Shown here piece by piece: positions 51,267-59,980 of a stretch of 64,000 bases of DNA. Under the pieces are notes generated by a model. The model was given only the letters and a program-made list of their open reading frames with translations. It searched no databases and was not told the DNA's origin. The stretch covers positions 77,945-141,944 of the forward strand of contig NZ_JAPWAG010000004.1 in assembly GCF_041432775.1 (NCBI RefSeq), given 5' to 3'. This stretch comes from Pauljensenia sp902373545. GTDB lineage: Bacteria > Actinomycetota > Actinomycetes > Actinomycetales > Actinomycetaceae. The translations under genes were made by a program, and so were the position numbers. Numbering within the stretch: the first letter of the stretch is position 1; each line of letters begins with the position of its first letter.

Positions 51267-52316
51267 TCATAGGCGAGCTGCGATATCGTCGCCGATCTGC
51301 GAGGTGGAACGCACCAGAGGCGCACCGGAGGCAGCGGCCTGCGCGCGCGCCGCCATGTCCGCATCGATGGCGGCACGCACGCGCGCAGCCTCATCCGCGA
51401 ATCCCATGAAGTCAAGCATGAGCGCCACCGACGAGATCGTGGCGGTCGGGTCGGCCTTGCCCTGGCCGGCGATGTCGGGGGCCGAGCCGTGCACGGGCTC
51501 GAACATCGAGGGGTACTCGCGCGAGGGGTTCAGGTTGCCCGACGCGCTCAGTCCGATGCCGCCCGTCACAGCCCCGGCCTCGTCGGTGAGGATGTCACCA
51601 AAGAGGTTGTCCGTGACGATGACGTCGAAGCGCGCGGGGTCAGTGACCATGTAGATGGTGGCGGCGTCGATGTGGCAGTAGTCGATGGCCACGTCGGGGA
51701 ATTCCTCCCCCACCTCGTCGACAATGCGGCGCCACATGTGTCCGGCGTTGACCAGCACGTTGTGCTTGTGGACCAGGGTCAGGTGTTTCTTGCGCGAGGC
51801 GGCCGCCTCGAAGGCGTAGCGCACGACGCGCTCCACGCCGTAGGCCGTGTTGACGCTGACTTCGGTCGCGATCTCGTGGGGGGTGCCCACGCGCACGGCG
51901 CCGCCGTTCCCGCAGTACAGGCCCTCGGTTCCTTCGCGCACGACGACGAAGTCGATGTCGCCGGGGTTGGCCAGGGGGCTGGGCACGCCCTCGTAGTACT
52001 TCGAGGGACGCAGGTTCACGTAGTGGTCGAGGGCGAAGCGCAGCTTGAGGAGCAGGCCGCGCTCGAGAACGCCGGAGGGCACAGACGGGTCGCCGACAGC
52101 ACCCAGGAGGATGACGTCGTGGCGCTTAATGGCCTCGAGGTCCTCGTCGGTGAGCGTGTCGCCGGTTTCGTGCCAGCGCTGCGCTCCCAGGTCGAAGTGG
52201 GTGGTGGAGTAGTCGACGCCGCGATCGGCCAGGACTCGGTCGAGCACCTTCAGGCCTTCGGGAACGATTTCCTTGCCGATGCCGTCACCGGGAATTACTG
52301 CGATGTTCAGTGTCAT
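51267..52316 (-). CDS. leuB: 3-isopropylmalate dehydrogenase
   Basis: Third step of leucine synthesis. The N-terminal VIPGDGIGKEIVPEGL, catalytic Tyr region FVVVREGTEGLYCG, Lys region HKHNVLVNAG and metal Asp region VTDNLFGDILTDEAGAVTGGIGL are all present. Length 349 aa, the actinobacterial class. ATG at 52316 gives the usual N-terminus. The ilvBNC cluster lies 4 kb away, with the sialidase and a glycosyltransferase between. Confidence 0.96.
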   Translation of the reverse strand: MTLNIAVIPGDGIGKEIVPEGLKVLDRVLADRGVDYSTTHFDLGAQRWHETGDTLTDEDLEAIKRHDVILLGAVGDPSVPSGVLERGLLLKLRFALDHYVNLRPSKYYEGVPSPLANPGDIDFVVVREGTEGLYCGNGGAVRVGTPHEIATEVSVNTAYGVERVVRYAFEAAASRKKHLTLVHKHNVLVNAGHMWRRIVDEVGEEFPDVAIDYCHIDAATIYMVTDPARFDVIVTDNLFGDILTDEAGAVTGGIGLSASGNLNPSREYPSMFEPVHGSAPDIAGQGKADPTATISSVALMLDFMGFADEAARVRAAIDADMAARAQAAASGAPLVRSTSQIGDDIAARL

Positions 52317-52397
52317 GCGTCCATCTTCCCCCGCCCGCGCGCACCGGGTCGGGCCCATTCCAACCCGTGGTCTGTTTATGCAGTGACGTGCCCCATA

Positions 52398-52447
52398 GAC
52401 GAGGCCGAGGCCGGGAGCGCGCTCACGCCCCAGGCCTCGGCCACGTC
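52398..52447 (-). terminator. Terminator after the sialidase gene
   Basis: GACGAGGCCGAGGCC (52398-52412) pairs with GGCCTCGGCCACGTC (52433-52447) at 14 of 15 positions, 10 bp past the sialidase stop codon. Confidence 0.88.
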
Positions 52448-52456
52448 ACGGATGGG

Positions 52457-54685
52457 TCAGACCCACGCCCCCGAGGAGGCGAAGTAGTACCAGCGTCCCG
52501 AGATCATCGTCCAGCCGGTGGCCATCTGGCCGTCCTCGCCAAAGTAGTACCAGGTGATACCGATGTTCTGCCAGCCTGTGGCCATCGCGCCCGAGGGGGC
52601 CAGGTAGTACCAGGCACCCGCGTACTGCCAGCCGGTGAGCATCTGGCCGGAGGCCGAGAAGAGGTACCAGGTGGGGCCGACCTGGACCCAGCCGGTCGCC
52701 ATGGCACCGGTGGCGGGATCGATGTAGTACCAGGAGCCACCCGAGCCAACCCAGCCGCTGACGCGAGCGCCGTAGGCGTTGTAGTAGCTCCACACGCCGT
52801 CGGCGTTATCCCAGCCGGTGACCATGTATCCGTCAGCGCCGAAACGGTAGGTGGACTCGCCGATCGTGATGGTCTGGTTCATCGCGAAGGTGGAGTCCTC
52901 CAGCTGCCACTTCCAGCCCGACCCGGTGTTGACCCAGTGCGCGGGGGTCACCGCAGGCGTGGGATCCGGGGTGGGTTGCGGGTCCGGAGTCGGGTCCGGG
53001 GTGGGCTCCGGCGTCGGGGCGGGGTCCTCGCCCGGGTCGCTCAGGTACAGGTAGGCGGCGTCCACGCGCATGAACTCGATGTTCTTGTAGCCACCGGACT
53101 CGTAGAGCAGGCCCCACGTGCCGTCAGGCAGGGCGTGCAGGGTCGAGTAGGCCATGTCGCCGCTCTCGAAGACGACTCCGTCGTTCCAGGTGAAGCCGTC
53201 GTCGTAGGACACGCGAATCGTTCCGTTGGCGCGGGCCGAGGAGGAGTCAGCGTTGGAGAAGAGCAGGACGCGGGCGCGCGCGGAGCCCTCGGGGGCATCC
53301 GGGTAGGCGCGGATGATCGAGGCGTTGTTACGCGGGTCGGTCAGGTCCCAGTTGTGGCGGAAGGGGCCCCAGGTCTGGCCGCCGTCGTAGGAGATTGATT
53401 CGAGGCGCTGGCCGGCAGTGCCCTGTGTGCGCGAGTTGAGGAGCAGGCGCCCGTCGGAGAGCTCGACGACCTTGTTTTCGTCCGCGCTGCCTTCGGTGGG
53501 CTCGCCGGGCTTCCAGGTCGCGCCGTGGTCGTCTGAGTAGACGGAGACGGCCATGAGCGAGGTCGTGCCGGAGTTGGCGACGGCGTACTGCTGGATGAGG
53601 CGGCCGGCGTGGGCGCCATAGCGCAGCTGGATACCTTCACCGGAGGAAGCGAAGCGGGTGAACCACTGGCCCTCGTAGCCGGTCGTCACCTGGTCGGTGA
53701 TGGTGCGGGGGTTTTCCCAGGTCATGCCGTTGTCGTGGGATTCGACGACGTGGGCGTGCAGGATATTGCGCGCGGCGGGGTCGGTGCCCAGGTGGGACTG
53801 GAAGAGGCCCACGTCGTAGGACTTGACCGAGAACATGAAGATCGTGCCGGTCGTGCGATCCACGACGAAGGAGGGGTCGGAGTAGCCGATCTTCGCGGCG
53901 CCGGGGGTGCCGGCCAGTGCGGTCATGATGGGTGTCCAGGACTTACCGCCGTCCTTGGAGATGCGGTAGACGATGGAGTTGGCCTGGGGCGCATCCTGGC
54001 AGGTGTCGGGGCGCCCGTCCCAGGCCGCGATAATCCAGCCGTTGGTGGCGGTGGTCAGCGCGGGGATGCGGTGGCAGTTGAAGCCGGCCAGGCCCGGGGA
54101 GGCCAGGCGAACCTTGTCGCCGATCGCGTAGTCCTGAGGCGTCTCGAGCGGGTCGGGCGCGACGGGGCGCGTGCCGGCAGCGACGGTGATCGGGTCGGTG
54201 GCGGCGACGAAGTCTCCGGCGATGACGTCGGTACCGTTGCGGTCACGGGTGGCGGCCCAGGTGGCGCTGGGGGTGAAGGTGCCGGCCGCAACGTCCTCGG
54301 CGGTCACGGTGTGTGTGGCCGAGGTGCAGGACTTGGTCGTGTGGGCGGCGAGGTTGTGCCAGCGGCAGTTGGGGGCGCCGGTCGTCAGGACTCCGCTCAG
54401 GTTCGAGGCCGTGGGGAAGACGGTGAGGGTGCTGTCCGTGTTGTTCGTGTAGGTGAAGGTCACGGTCACGACATCACCGGCGTAGACGGTGTCGCCGACT
54501 GTGTCGGTGCGCGTGGCGACAACGCTGATCGGGGCTGACTCGTCGTCAATTGCCGAGGCCGTGGTGACGGCTGCGTCGTCGGTGTCACTGGTGGGGGCGG
54601 CCAGAGAGGGGGCGGCGAGGCTCGCGCATAGCAGCGCGGCTCCCATGGCTGCCGCGAGGGCTCGCCCGTAGTGGCGGAGGGTCAT
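52457..54685 (-). CDS. nanH: Secreted sialidase with C-terminal wall-binding repeats
   Basis: Exo-alpha-sialidase releasing sialic acid from host glycans. Signal peptide ALAAAMGAALLCASLAAPSLAA; then an Ig-like NEW3-type domain (about 45-150). The catalytic propeller starts with the FRIP-type motif CHRIPALTTATNGWIIAAWD and has five Asp boxes: SKDGGKSWT, SHDNGMTWE, YSDDHGATW, SYDGGQTWG and SYDDGFTWN. A Pro/Asp/Thr linker leads to about six repeats of the GWxxxxGxWYYxxxxGxMxTGW type (about 610-742), choline- or wall-binding-like. Length 742 aa. No LPXTG. The repeats suggest surface retention. Confidence 0.95.
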   Translation of the reverse strand: MTLRHYGRALAAAMGAALLCASLAAPSLAAPTSDTDDAAVTTASAIDDESAPISVVATRTDTVGDTVYAGDVVTVTFTYTNNTDSTLTVFPTASNLSGVLTTGAPNCRWHNLAAHTTKSCTSATHTVTAEDVAAGTFTPSATWAATRDRNGTDVIAGDFVAATDPITVAAGTRPVAPDPLETPQDYAIGDKVRLASPGLAGFNCHRIPALTTATNGWIIAAWDGRPDTCQDAPQANSIVYRISKDGGKSWTPIMTALAGTPGAAKIGYSDPSFVVDRTTGTIFMFSVKSYDVGLFQSHLGTDPAARNILHAHVVESHDNGMTWENPRTITDQVTTGYEGQWFTRFASSGEGIQLRYGAHAGRLIQQYAVANSGTTSLMAVSVYSDDHGATWKPGEPTEGSADENKVVELSDGRLLLNSRTQGTAGQRLESISYDGGQTWGPFRHNWDLTDPRNNASIIRAYPDAPEGSARARVLLFSNADSSSARANGTIRVSYDDGFTWNDGVVFESGDMAYSTLHALPDGTWGLLYESGGYKNIEFMRVDAAYLYLSDPGEDPAPTPEPTPDPTPDPQPTPDPTPAVTPAHWVNTGSGWKWQLEDSTFAMNQTITIGESTYRFGADGYMVTGWDNADGVWSYYNAYGARVSGWVGSGGSWYYIDPATGAMATGWVQVGPTWYLFSASGQMLTGWQYAGAWYYLAPSGAMATGWQNIGITWYYFGEDGQMATGWTMISGRWYYFASSGAWV

Positions 54686-54718
54686 CGTTGGTCTTTCCGG
54701 GGAGGGGTGTCAATCTGC

Positions 54719-54740
54719 GGTGAATGAGCTGTCACTCACC
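54719..54740. promoter_or_regulatory. Palindromic candidate operator upstream of nanH
   Basis: GGTGAATGA (54719-54727) and TCACTCACC (54732-54740) are inverted at 8 of 9 positions around GCTG, between the predicted promoter and the nanH start. Regulator unknown. Confidence 0.45.
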
Positions 54741-54761
54741 CTCCGCACGATTCATCATAGA

Positions 54762-54791
54762 AATATAGATGCAGACTAACCACTTATACAA
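54762..54791 (-). promoter_or_regulatory. Predicted nanH promoter
   Basis: On the minus strand TTGTAT (54791-54786), 18 bp, then TATATT (54767-54762), in the A/T-rich stretch before nanH. Confidence 0.4.
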
Positions 54792-54861
54792 GAAGGGTGT
54801 CACACGCTTCCCATCTTAATTACCACCAAACCACGCAGATGGAAGACAATCTGACACACCC

Positions 54862-56070
54862 CTACCCGCGCGACACAACCTCAGAAACTAACCGAGAATA
54901 AGACTCTTCCAGCCGATCGATGCACTCACGAATGTCATATCGCGCGCCAACCGCCACATAGCGACGCGCTTCGCGCGCACGCGCCGCACTCCCCCGTTCA
55001 ACCCAGCTGTCAATCGCACGAGCGAGCGCACGAGCATCCCCGGCCTCGTACACACTGTCCTCGCTCAGGGCAAATTGACTGGTCGCCGTCAACGGACCGC
55101 GAGCAATGATGGGCACGACACCATATCGCAGCACCTCCAGGGCACTCAGCCCTTCAACTTCAATGCGCGCCGCATGCACATACAGGTCAGAGCTCGACAC
55201 CTCACGGACGAGCTCATCCGCACTCAAGAAAGCAAAACGGACCGGATGAGCGATCACGTTGCTCCGCAAGAGACGCCGAGCCGAGGCACGCAGGGAGCGT
55301 TCAGTCGGACCACGCCCAGCAAGAGTCAGCTGAATCGAGCGCGCATGAGCACTATGGCGCAAAGCGCGCAGGATGGTCGCCTGGTCTTTTTCGCGCGAGA
55401 ACCTCCCAACCGCGAGGATCCGAATGAGGCAAGATTCCCCCACCTGACGACCATCACCACCCACCGCCCCATCGAGCGGCACACCGTTTGACACAAGCAG
55501 AAGAGACGGGCGCACACGCAGCCGCAACACGCGGTCATACACGGACTGCGAGGGACATTGAATGAGGTCACAGCGATTGAAGATGAAGCACTTCCACACC
55601 TCGAGGATCACCCGATTCAGGAGGGGGCAACGGTCGAGATACACGGAAGCCGTCAGGTTTTCCGGATGAATGTGATAGGTCGCCAGAGCTGGCACTCCAC
55701 GAGCGCGCGCACGCCGAGCAACGAAAGCCTGCAGCATAAACGGCTCTTCCAGATGCACCACGTCCGCCCAGTCGAGTGCCCGGTCAACCTGGCGACGATC
55801 CGAACGGGCAAAGGCGTAGCCCTGAGAGGCAATGAGCGGCGCCACAAGCGGGATACGAAGGTGCGGAAGCGGATAATCAGGCACACCAACACCACAATCA
55901 TCACCATGACGCGGAGGAGCAGACAGCACGCGAACATCGTGCCCGCGCTCTCGCAACAGCGAGATCGTCCGGCGCGCGGAGGCAGCAAGCCCGTTACCGC
56001 GCGTATAGAGGTCATTGATGACGAACAGGATCTTGAGCCGGGTGGACACATCCGCCCCCTGAGCAGCCAT
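54862..56070 (-). CDS. GT4-type glycosyltransferase
   Basis: GT-B fold transferase for a surface glycan or glycolipid, substrate unknown. The N-terminal domain begins KILFVINDLYTRGNGLAASARRT, with RGHDVRVLSAPPR; the C-terminal domain has ILAVGRFSREKDQATILRAL and the retaining-enzyme region IEVEGLSALEVLRYGVVPII with its acidic residues. Length 402 aa. TAAAAT ends 6 nt before the ATG (leaderless). The gene is visibly less GC-rich than its neighbours and interrupts the amino-acid synthesis gene order together with nanH, hinting at acquisition. Confidence 0.87.
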   Translation of the reverse strand: MAAQGADVSTRLKILFVINDLYTRGNGLAASARRTISLLRERGHDVRVLSAPPRHGDDCGVGVPDYPLPHLRIPLVAPLIASQGYAFARSDRRQVDRALDWADVVHLEEPFMLQAFVARRARARGVPALATYHIHPENLTASVYLDRCPLLNRVILEVWKCFIFNRCDLIQCPSQSVYDRVLRLRVRPSLLLVSNGVPLDGAVGGDGRQVGESCLIRILAVGRFSREKDQATILRALRHSAHARSIQLTLAGRGPTERSLRASARRLLRSNVIAHPVRFAFLSADELVREVSSSDLYVHAARIEVEGLSALEVLRYGVVPIIARGPLTATSQFALSEDSVYEAGDARALARAIDSWVERGSAARAREARRYVAVGARYDIRECIDRLEESYSRLVSEVVSRG

Positions 56071-56076
56071 ACCCCG

Positions 56077-56082
56077 ATTTTA
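56077..56082 (-). promoter_or_regulatory. -10 element TAAAAT before the glycosyltransferase
   Basis: On the minus strand TAAAAT ends 6 nt before the ATG at 56070. Confidence 0.6.
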
Positions 56083-56157
56083 CCCAGGAGGCTGCGACGA
56101 GAACCATTGACGCAGACACAGACAACTCCGGCAGCCAATGCAAGACATCACAAAGAG

Positions 56158-56185
56158 TTGCTCAGAAAGTACTTACTAATAAACT
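56158..56185 (+). promoter_or_regulatory. Promoter of the small exported peptide gene
   Basis: TTGCTC (56158-56163), 16 bp, TAAACT (56180-56185). It predicts transcription from about 56192, so the ATG at 56187 would not be in the mRNA. Confidence 0.5.
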
Positions 56186-56222
56186 GATGCTGTCAATCAG
56201 TCTTTCACAGCAAGGAATTACC

Positions 56223-56378
56223 GTGCGCCCCTCCCGTCGAACTCTGACACGCGTCACCTCGGCCGCCGTCGCCTCCCTCGTGATCGTTGCACCGATCTCC
56301 ACCGTTTCGAACGCCTCTGCACTCTCCCCTGCCTCCCTTCCGTGGACGAACGGCTCCGACGAAGCGGCGGCGAACTAA
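56223..56378 (+). CDS. Small exported peptide or 5' remnant of a secreted protein
   Basis: A 51-residue frame. Residues 1-35 are a classic signal peptide: basic MRPSRRTLTR, a hydrophobic core AAVASLVIVAPI and a cleavage-like SNASA. Only about 16-18 residues follow before the stop. GTG at 56223 has AAGGA six bases upstream and lies downstream of a plausible promoter; an in-frame ATG at 56187 lies too close to the -10. Either it is a truncated gene for a larger secreted protein or a genuine small exported peptide. No relative is recognised. Confidence 0.5.
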   Translation: MRPSRRTLTRVTSAAVASLVIVAPISTVSNASALSPASLPWTNGSDEAAAN

Positions 56379-56427
56379 CCCTCGCGGGAACACAGTCGAA
56401 CGTCACCCGCGCCTTTGAGCACAAAAG

Positions 56428-56470
56428 AGCCCCGACCTCGTCCCATATGCGTGGGAACGAGGCCGGGGCT
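56428..56470 (-). terminator. Terminator of ilvC
   Basis: AGCCCCG (56428-56434) and CGGGGCT (56464-56470) with CCTCGT/ACGAGG and CCCA/TGGG inside; followed by CTTTTG on the minus strand. Confidence 0.9.
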
Positions 56471-56497
56471 TGGGTCTATCCGAAATGGACAGCGAGA

Positions 56498-57523
56498 TCA
56501 GCGCGCGGCGCTGCCCTCGGTGTAGTCCGCATCGGAGTCGGTCCAACCGAAGGCCTTGCGCAGCTTCTGGCCGGTCTTCTCGATCGGGTGGGCCTCTTCC
56601 TCGGCGCGCAGCGCCTTGAACTCGAGAGCGCCGTTATCCTGGTCCGCAATGAACTTGCGGGCGAAGGTGCCGTCCTGAATGTCGGCCAGGACAGCCTTCA
56701 TGGCCTCCTTGGAGGACTCGCCAATGACGCGCGGGCCGGAGACGTAGTCGCCGTACTCGGCGGTGTCGGAGCAGGACCAACGCTGCTTCGTGATGCCGCC
56801 CTCGTTAATGAGGTCGACGATCTGCTTCATCTCGTGGCAGACCTCGAAGTAGGCGATCTCAGGCTGGTAACCAGCCTCGACCAGGGTCTCAAAGCCGGCC
56901 TGGATCAGGTGGGAGACGCCACCGCACAGGACGGCCTGCTCGCCGAACAGGTCGGTCTCGGTCTCCTCGGTGAAGGTCGTCTTGATGACGCCGGCGCGGG
57001 TGCCGCCGATGCCCTTCGCATAGGACAGAGCCAGCTCCCAGGCCTTGCCGGAGGCATCCACCTCGACGGCGACGACGTCCGGGGTGCCCTTGCCCTGCAC
57101 GTAGGTCTCGCGGACCTTGTGACCGGGGCCCTTGGGGGCGACCATGATGACGTCGTGGCCCTCGGGGACCTCGATGTAGCCGTAGCGGATGTTGAAGCCG
57201 TGTGCGAAGAGGAGGGCGGCGCCTTCCTTCAGGTTGGGGGCAATCTGCTCGGCGTAGACGTAGCGCTGGACCTGGTCGGGCAGCAGCACGGAGACGACGT
57301 CGCCCTCGGCGACGGCCTCGGCCACGTCCTTGACCTCCAGGCCGGCGGCCTCAGCCTTGGCCCAGGAGGACGAACCGGGGCGCAGGCCAACGACCACGTC
57401 AACTCCGGAATCCTTCAGGTTCAGCGCGTGCGCGTGACCCTGCGAACCGTAACCGATGATGGCGACCTTCTTGGACTGGATCAGCGACAGGTCTGCGCCG
57501 TCGTCGTAGATGATTTCTGCCAT
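56498..57523 (-). CDS. ilvC: Ketol-acid reductoisomerase
   Basis: Isomeroreductase of valine and isoleucine synthesis. The NADPH loop VAIIGYGSQGHAHALNLKDSG is near residue 20, the metal and active-site region includes GHDVIMVAPKGPGHKVRE and the class I C-terminal domain with EVCHEMKQIVDLI. Length 341 aa from the second of two Met codons; the first (57529) overlaps the ilvN stop codon (ATGA) but leaves too little room for AAGGAG. Last gene of ilvBNC. Confidence 0.98.
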   Translation of the reverse strand: MAEIIYDDGADLSLIQSKKVAIIGYGSQGHAHALNLKDSGVDVVVGLRPGSSSWAKAEAAGLEVKDVAEAVAEGDVVSVLLPDQVQRYVYAEQIAPNLKEGAALLFAHGFNIRYGYIEVPEGHDVIMVAPKGPGHKVRETYVQGKGTPDVVAVEVDASGKAWELALSYAKGIGGTRAGVIKTTFTEETETDLFGEQAVLCGGVSHLIQAGFETLVEAGYQPEIAYFEVCHEMKQIVDLINEGGITKQRWSCSDTAEYGDYVSGPRVIGESSKEAMKAVLADIQDGTFARKFIADQDNGALEFKALRAEEEAHPIEKTGQKLRKAFGWTDSDADYTEGSAAR

Positions 57524-57525
57524 TT

Positions 57526-58038
57526 TCATTTCTCCTTCAGTTGATCCGTGATCGAGCGCGACCCGCGGCCGATGGCCACGGCGCCCGACTGGACGAGTTC
57601 GGTGACGCCGTAGGGCTCCAGGGCCCGCAGCAGCGCCTCCAGCTTGGATAGGGAGCCGATCGATTCGATGACGACCGACTCGGGTTGAACGTCGACGACG
57701 TGCGCGCGGAACAGGTCCACGATCTGCAGGACCGAGGTGCGACGGGTTTCGTCGGCCTGGACCTTCATGAGCAGCAGGCGCCGTTCGACGGAGTCTTCGG
57801 GTTCGAGCTCGACGACCTTGAGGACGTTGATGAGCTTGTTGAGTTGCTTCACGACCTGCTCGATGGGCGCGGAGTCTGCGTCCACGATGATGGTCATGCG
57901 GGAGATCTCGGGGTGTTCGGTCTCTCCCACTGCCAGCGACTTGATGTTAAAGGCACGACGGGCGAAAAGAGCGGCGACGCGGGTCAGCACGCCGGGCTTG
58001 TTTTCGACCAACACGGCCAGAGTGTGACGGTTCGTCAT
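57526..58038 (-). CDS. ilvN: Acetolactate synthase small subunit
   Basis: Regulatory subunit binding valine. N-terminal ACT domain: HTLAVLVENKPGVLTRVAALFARRAFNIKSLAVG; a second domain ends EPYGVTELVQSGAVAIGRG. Length 170 aa is the long regulatory type. It abuts the ilvB stop codon, sharing one base, and overlaps or touches ilvC, so the three are one transcript. Confidence 0.98.
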   Translation of the reverse strand: MTNRHTLAVLVENKPGVLTRVAALFARRAFNIKSLAVGETEHPEISRMTIIVDADSAPIEQVVKQLNKLINVLKVVELEPEDSVERRLLLMKVQADETRRTSVLQIVDLFRAHVVDVQPESVVIESIGSLSKLEALLRALEPYGVTELVQSGAVAIGRGSRSITDQLKEK

Positions 58039-59804
58039 CAGTCTTCCACCTCCCAGTCGGGCGCCATGCCCTTGGCGTAACGAATCTCATCGTTGGAGAC
58101 GCCCGCGGCGACCATCGGCCACACCATCGAGTCCTTGGAGACTCGGAAGTCAATGAGGACGGGGCGGTCATTGATCGACATGGCCCATTCGATGGCCTCG
58201 TCGACTTCGTCGATGGAGCGGACCGTGCGCGCGGCCATGCCGTACGCCTGGGCCAGCATCTCGAAGTTGGGGATCTGCTCGCCCTCGACCGGGTTGAGCG
58301 TCGTGTTCGAGTAGCGCTTGCCGAAGAAGAGCGACTGCCACTGGCGCACCATGCCCAGCACGGAATTGTTGATGAGGGCGACCTTGATCGGGATGTTGTT
58401 GATCGTGCAGGTGGCCAGCTCCTGGTTGGTCATCTGGAAGGAGCCGTCGCCGTCGATCGCCCACACGACCTTGTCGGGGGCGCCGACCTGGGCGCCCATG
58501 GCCGAGGGGATGCAGTAGCCCATCGTGCCCGCACCGGAGGAGGAGATGAAGCTGCGCGGGTTGTCCAGCGTGATGAACTGCGATGCCCACATCTGGTGCT
58601 GGCCGACGCCGGTGACGTAGATCGCGTCGGGGCCGACCTTGTCGGAAAGCTTCTTGAGAACTTCCTGGGGAGCCATCATCCCGTCTTCGGGCGCGGCCCA
58701 GCCAATCGGGTACTTGGAACGCAGGCGGTCCAGGTAGCGCCACCAGCCGGAGATGTCCTCGGTGCCCTCCGACGAGGCCTGGGCGATTTCTGCGGTGAGG
58801 ATCGGCAGGGCGGTCGCCAGGTCCGCGACGATCGGAATGTCCGCGTAGCGGTTCTTCGAGATCTCAGCGGCGTCGATGTCGATGTGCACGACGGTGGCGC
58901 GCGGCGCGAAAGAATCCAGGCGGCCGGTGACGCGGTCATCGAAACGAGCGCCGAGGGCCACGATCAGGTCAGCGCGCTGCAGGGCGCCGACGGCCGCGAC
59001 CGTACCGTGCATGCCGGGCATGCCCAGGTTGTGACGATCCGAGTCGGGGAAGGCCCCGCGAGCGGTCAGGGTGGTGACAACGGGGGCGTTCGTGACCTCG
59101 ACCAGGTCGGCCAGGGCCTGCGTCGCGCCACCGCGCACAACGCCGCCGCCGACGTAGAGCACGGGGGCCTGGGCCTCGACGATCGCGCGGGCCGCGGCAC
59201 GCACCTGCTTCATGTTCGGACGGTCGGCAACCTTGTAGCCGGGCAGGTCCAGGGCCGGGGGCCAGGAGAAGTCCATCTCTGCTACCTGCGCGGACTTAGT
59301 GACGTCCACGAGCACGGGGCCGGGGCGGCCGGTGCCAGCCAGATGGAAGGCCTCAGCGAGGCGGGCGGGAATGTCCTGAGGGTCGGTGACCAGGAAAGAG
59401 TGCTTCGTAATCGGCATGGACGCGCCAACGACGTCCGCTTCCTGGAAGGCATCGGTGCCGATCAGGGAAGCGCCAACCTGACCGGAGATCACAACGATCG
59501 GCACGGAGTCCATGCAGGCGTCGCCCAGGGCGGTCAGCACGTTCGTCGCGCCGGGGCCGGAGGTAACCAGCGCGCAGCCGACCTTGCCGGTGGCAAGCGC
59601 ATAACCCTCGGCAGCGTGGCCCGCTCCCTGCTCATGTCGAACCAAAATGTGACGAATTGCCGTCGACGCCATCAGGGGGTCGTAGGTCGGCAGAATTGCG
59701 CCGCCGGGCATACCGAACACGTCGGTCACGCCCAGGGCCTCGAGGCTCGCCACAATAGCCTCGGCTCCGGTCATTCGGGTGGTGGTACTCGCGTCGCTCA
59801 CCAT
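58038..59804 (-). CDS. ilvB: Acetolactate synthase large subunit
   Basis: Thiamine diphosphate enzyme making acetolactate or acetohydroxybutyrate. The catalytic Glu is in LVRHEQGAGHAAEGYA, VTSGPGATN follows, and the cofactor-binding motif is GDGSFQMTNQELATC to NN near residue 450. Length 588 aa. ATG at 59804 with GAGAGGACGA upstream. A leader peptide and terminator precede it. Confidence 0.98.
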   Translation of the reverse strand: MVSDASTTTRMTGAEAIVASLEALGVTDVFGMPGGAILPTYDPLMASTAIRHILVRHEQGAGHAAEGYALATGKVGCALVTSGPGATNVLTALGDACMDSVPIVVISGQVGASLIGTDAFQEADVVGASMPITKHSFLVTDPQDIPARLAEAFHLAGTGRPGPVLVDVTKSAQVAEMDFSWPPALDLPGYKVADRPNMKQVRAAARAIVEAQAPVLYVGGGVVRGGATQALADLVEVTNAPVVTTLTARGAFPDSDRHNLGMPGMHGTVAAVGALQRADLIVALGARFDDRVTGRLDSFAPRATVVHIDIDAAEISKNRYADIPIVADLATALPILTAEIAQASSEGTEDISGWWRYLDRLRSKYPIGWAAPEDGMMAPQEVLKKLSDKVGPDAIYVTGVGQHQMWASQFITLDNPRSFISSSGAGTMGYCIPSAMGAQVGAPDKVVWAIDGDGSFQMTNQELATCTINNIPIKVALINNSVLGMVRQWQSLFFGKRYSNTTLNPVEGEQIPNFEMLAQAYGMAARTVRSIDEVDEAIEWAMSINDRPVLIDFRVSKDSMVWPMVAAGVSNDEIRYAKGMAPDWEVED

Positions 59805-59835
59805 TCGTCCTCTCAATCGTTGGGACCGTCTCAAA

Positions 59836-59879
59836 GAAAAACCCCCGTCAATTCCGCGCATTGGCGCGGATGCGGGGAA
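59836..59879 (-). terminator. Attenuator terminator before ilvB
   Basis: On the minus strand CCCCG-CAT-CCGCGC-CAAT-GCGCGG-AATTGA-CGGGG followed by GTTTTTC: a Rho-independent terminator between the leader peptide and ilvB. Plus-strand stem pieces: 59842-59847, 59854-59859, 59864-59869, 59873-59877. Confidence 0.85.
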
Positions 59880-59902
59880 TAGGCGTGCGATCCATCCTCT
59901 CG

Positions 59903-59974
59903 TTACGCGGCAGGCATCGCACGCCCGGGTACCAGGACCAGGGCGCGGATTCCAATCTCACGAACGTCGAGCAT
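59903..59974 (-). CDS. ilvB leader peptide (attenuation)
   Basis: A 23-codon frame: MLDVREIGIRALVLVPGRAMPAA then TAA. Eight of 23 residues are Leu, Val or Ile (Leu 2, Val 4, Ile 7, Ile 9, Leu 12, Val 13, Leu 14, Val 15), the three products of the pathway. TACGGT ends 6 nt before its ATG, so the transcript is probably leaderless. It ends 24 bp before a terminator and about 100 bp before ilvB. Ribosome stalling at the LVLV run under branched-chain starvation would favour read-through. Confidence 0.85.
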   Translation of the reverse strand: MLDVREIGIRALVLVPGRAMPAA

Positions 59975-59980
59975 GCTAAT

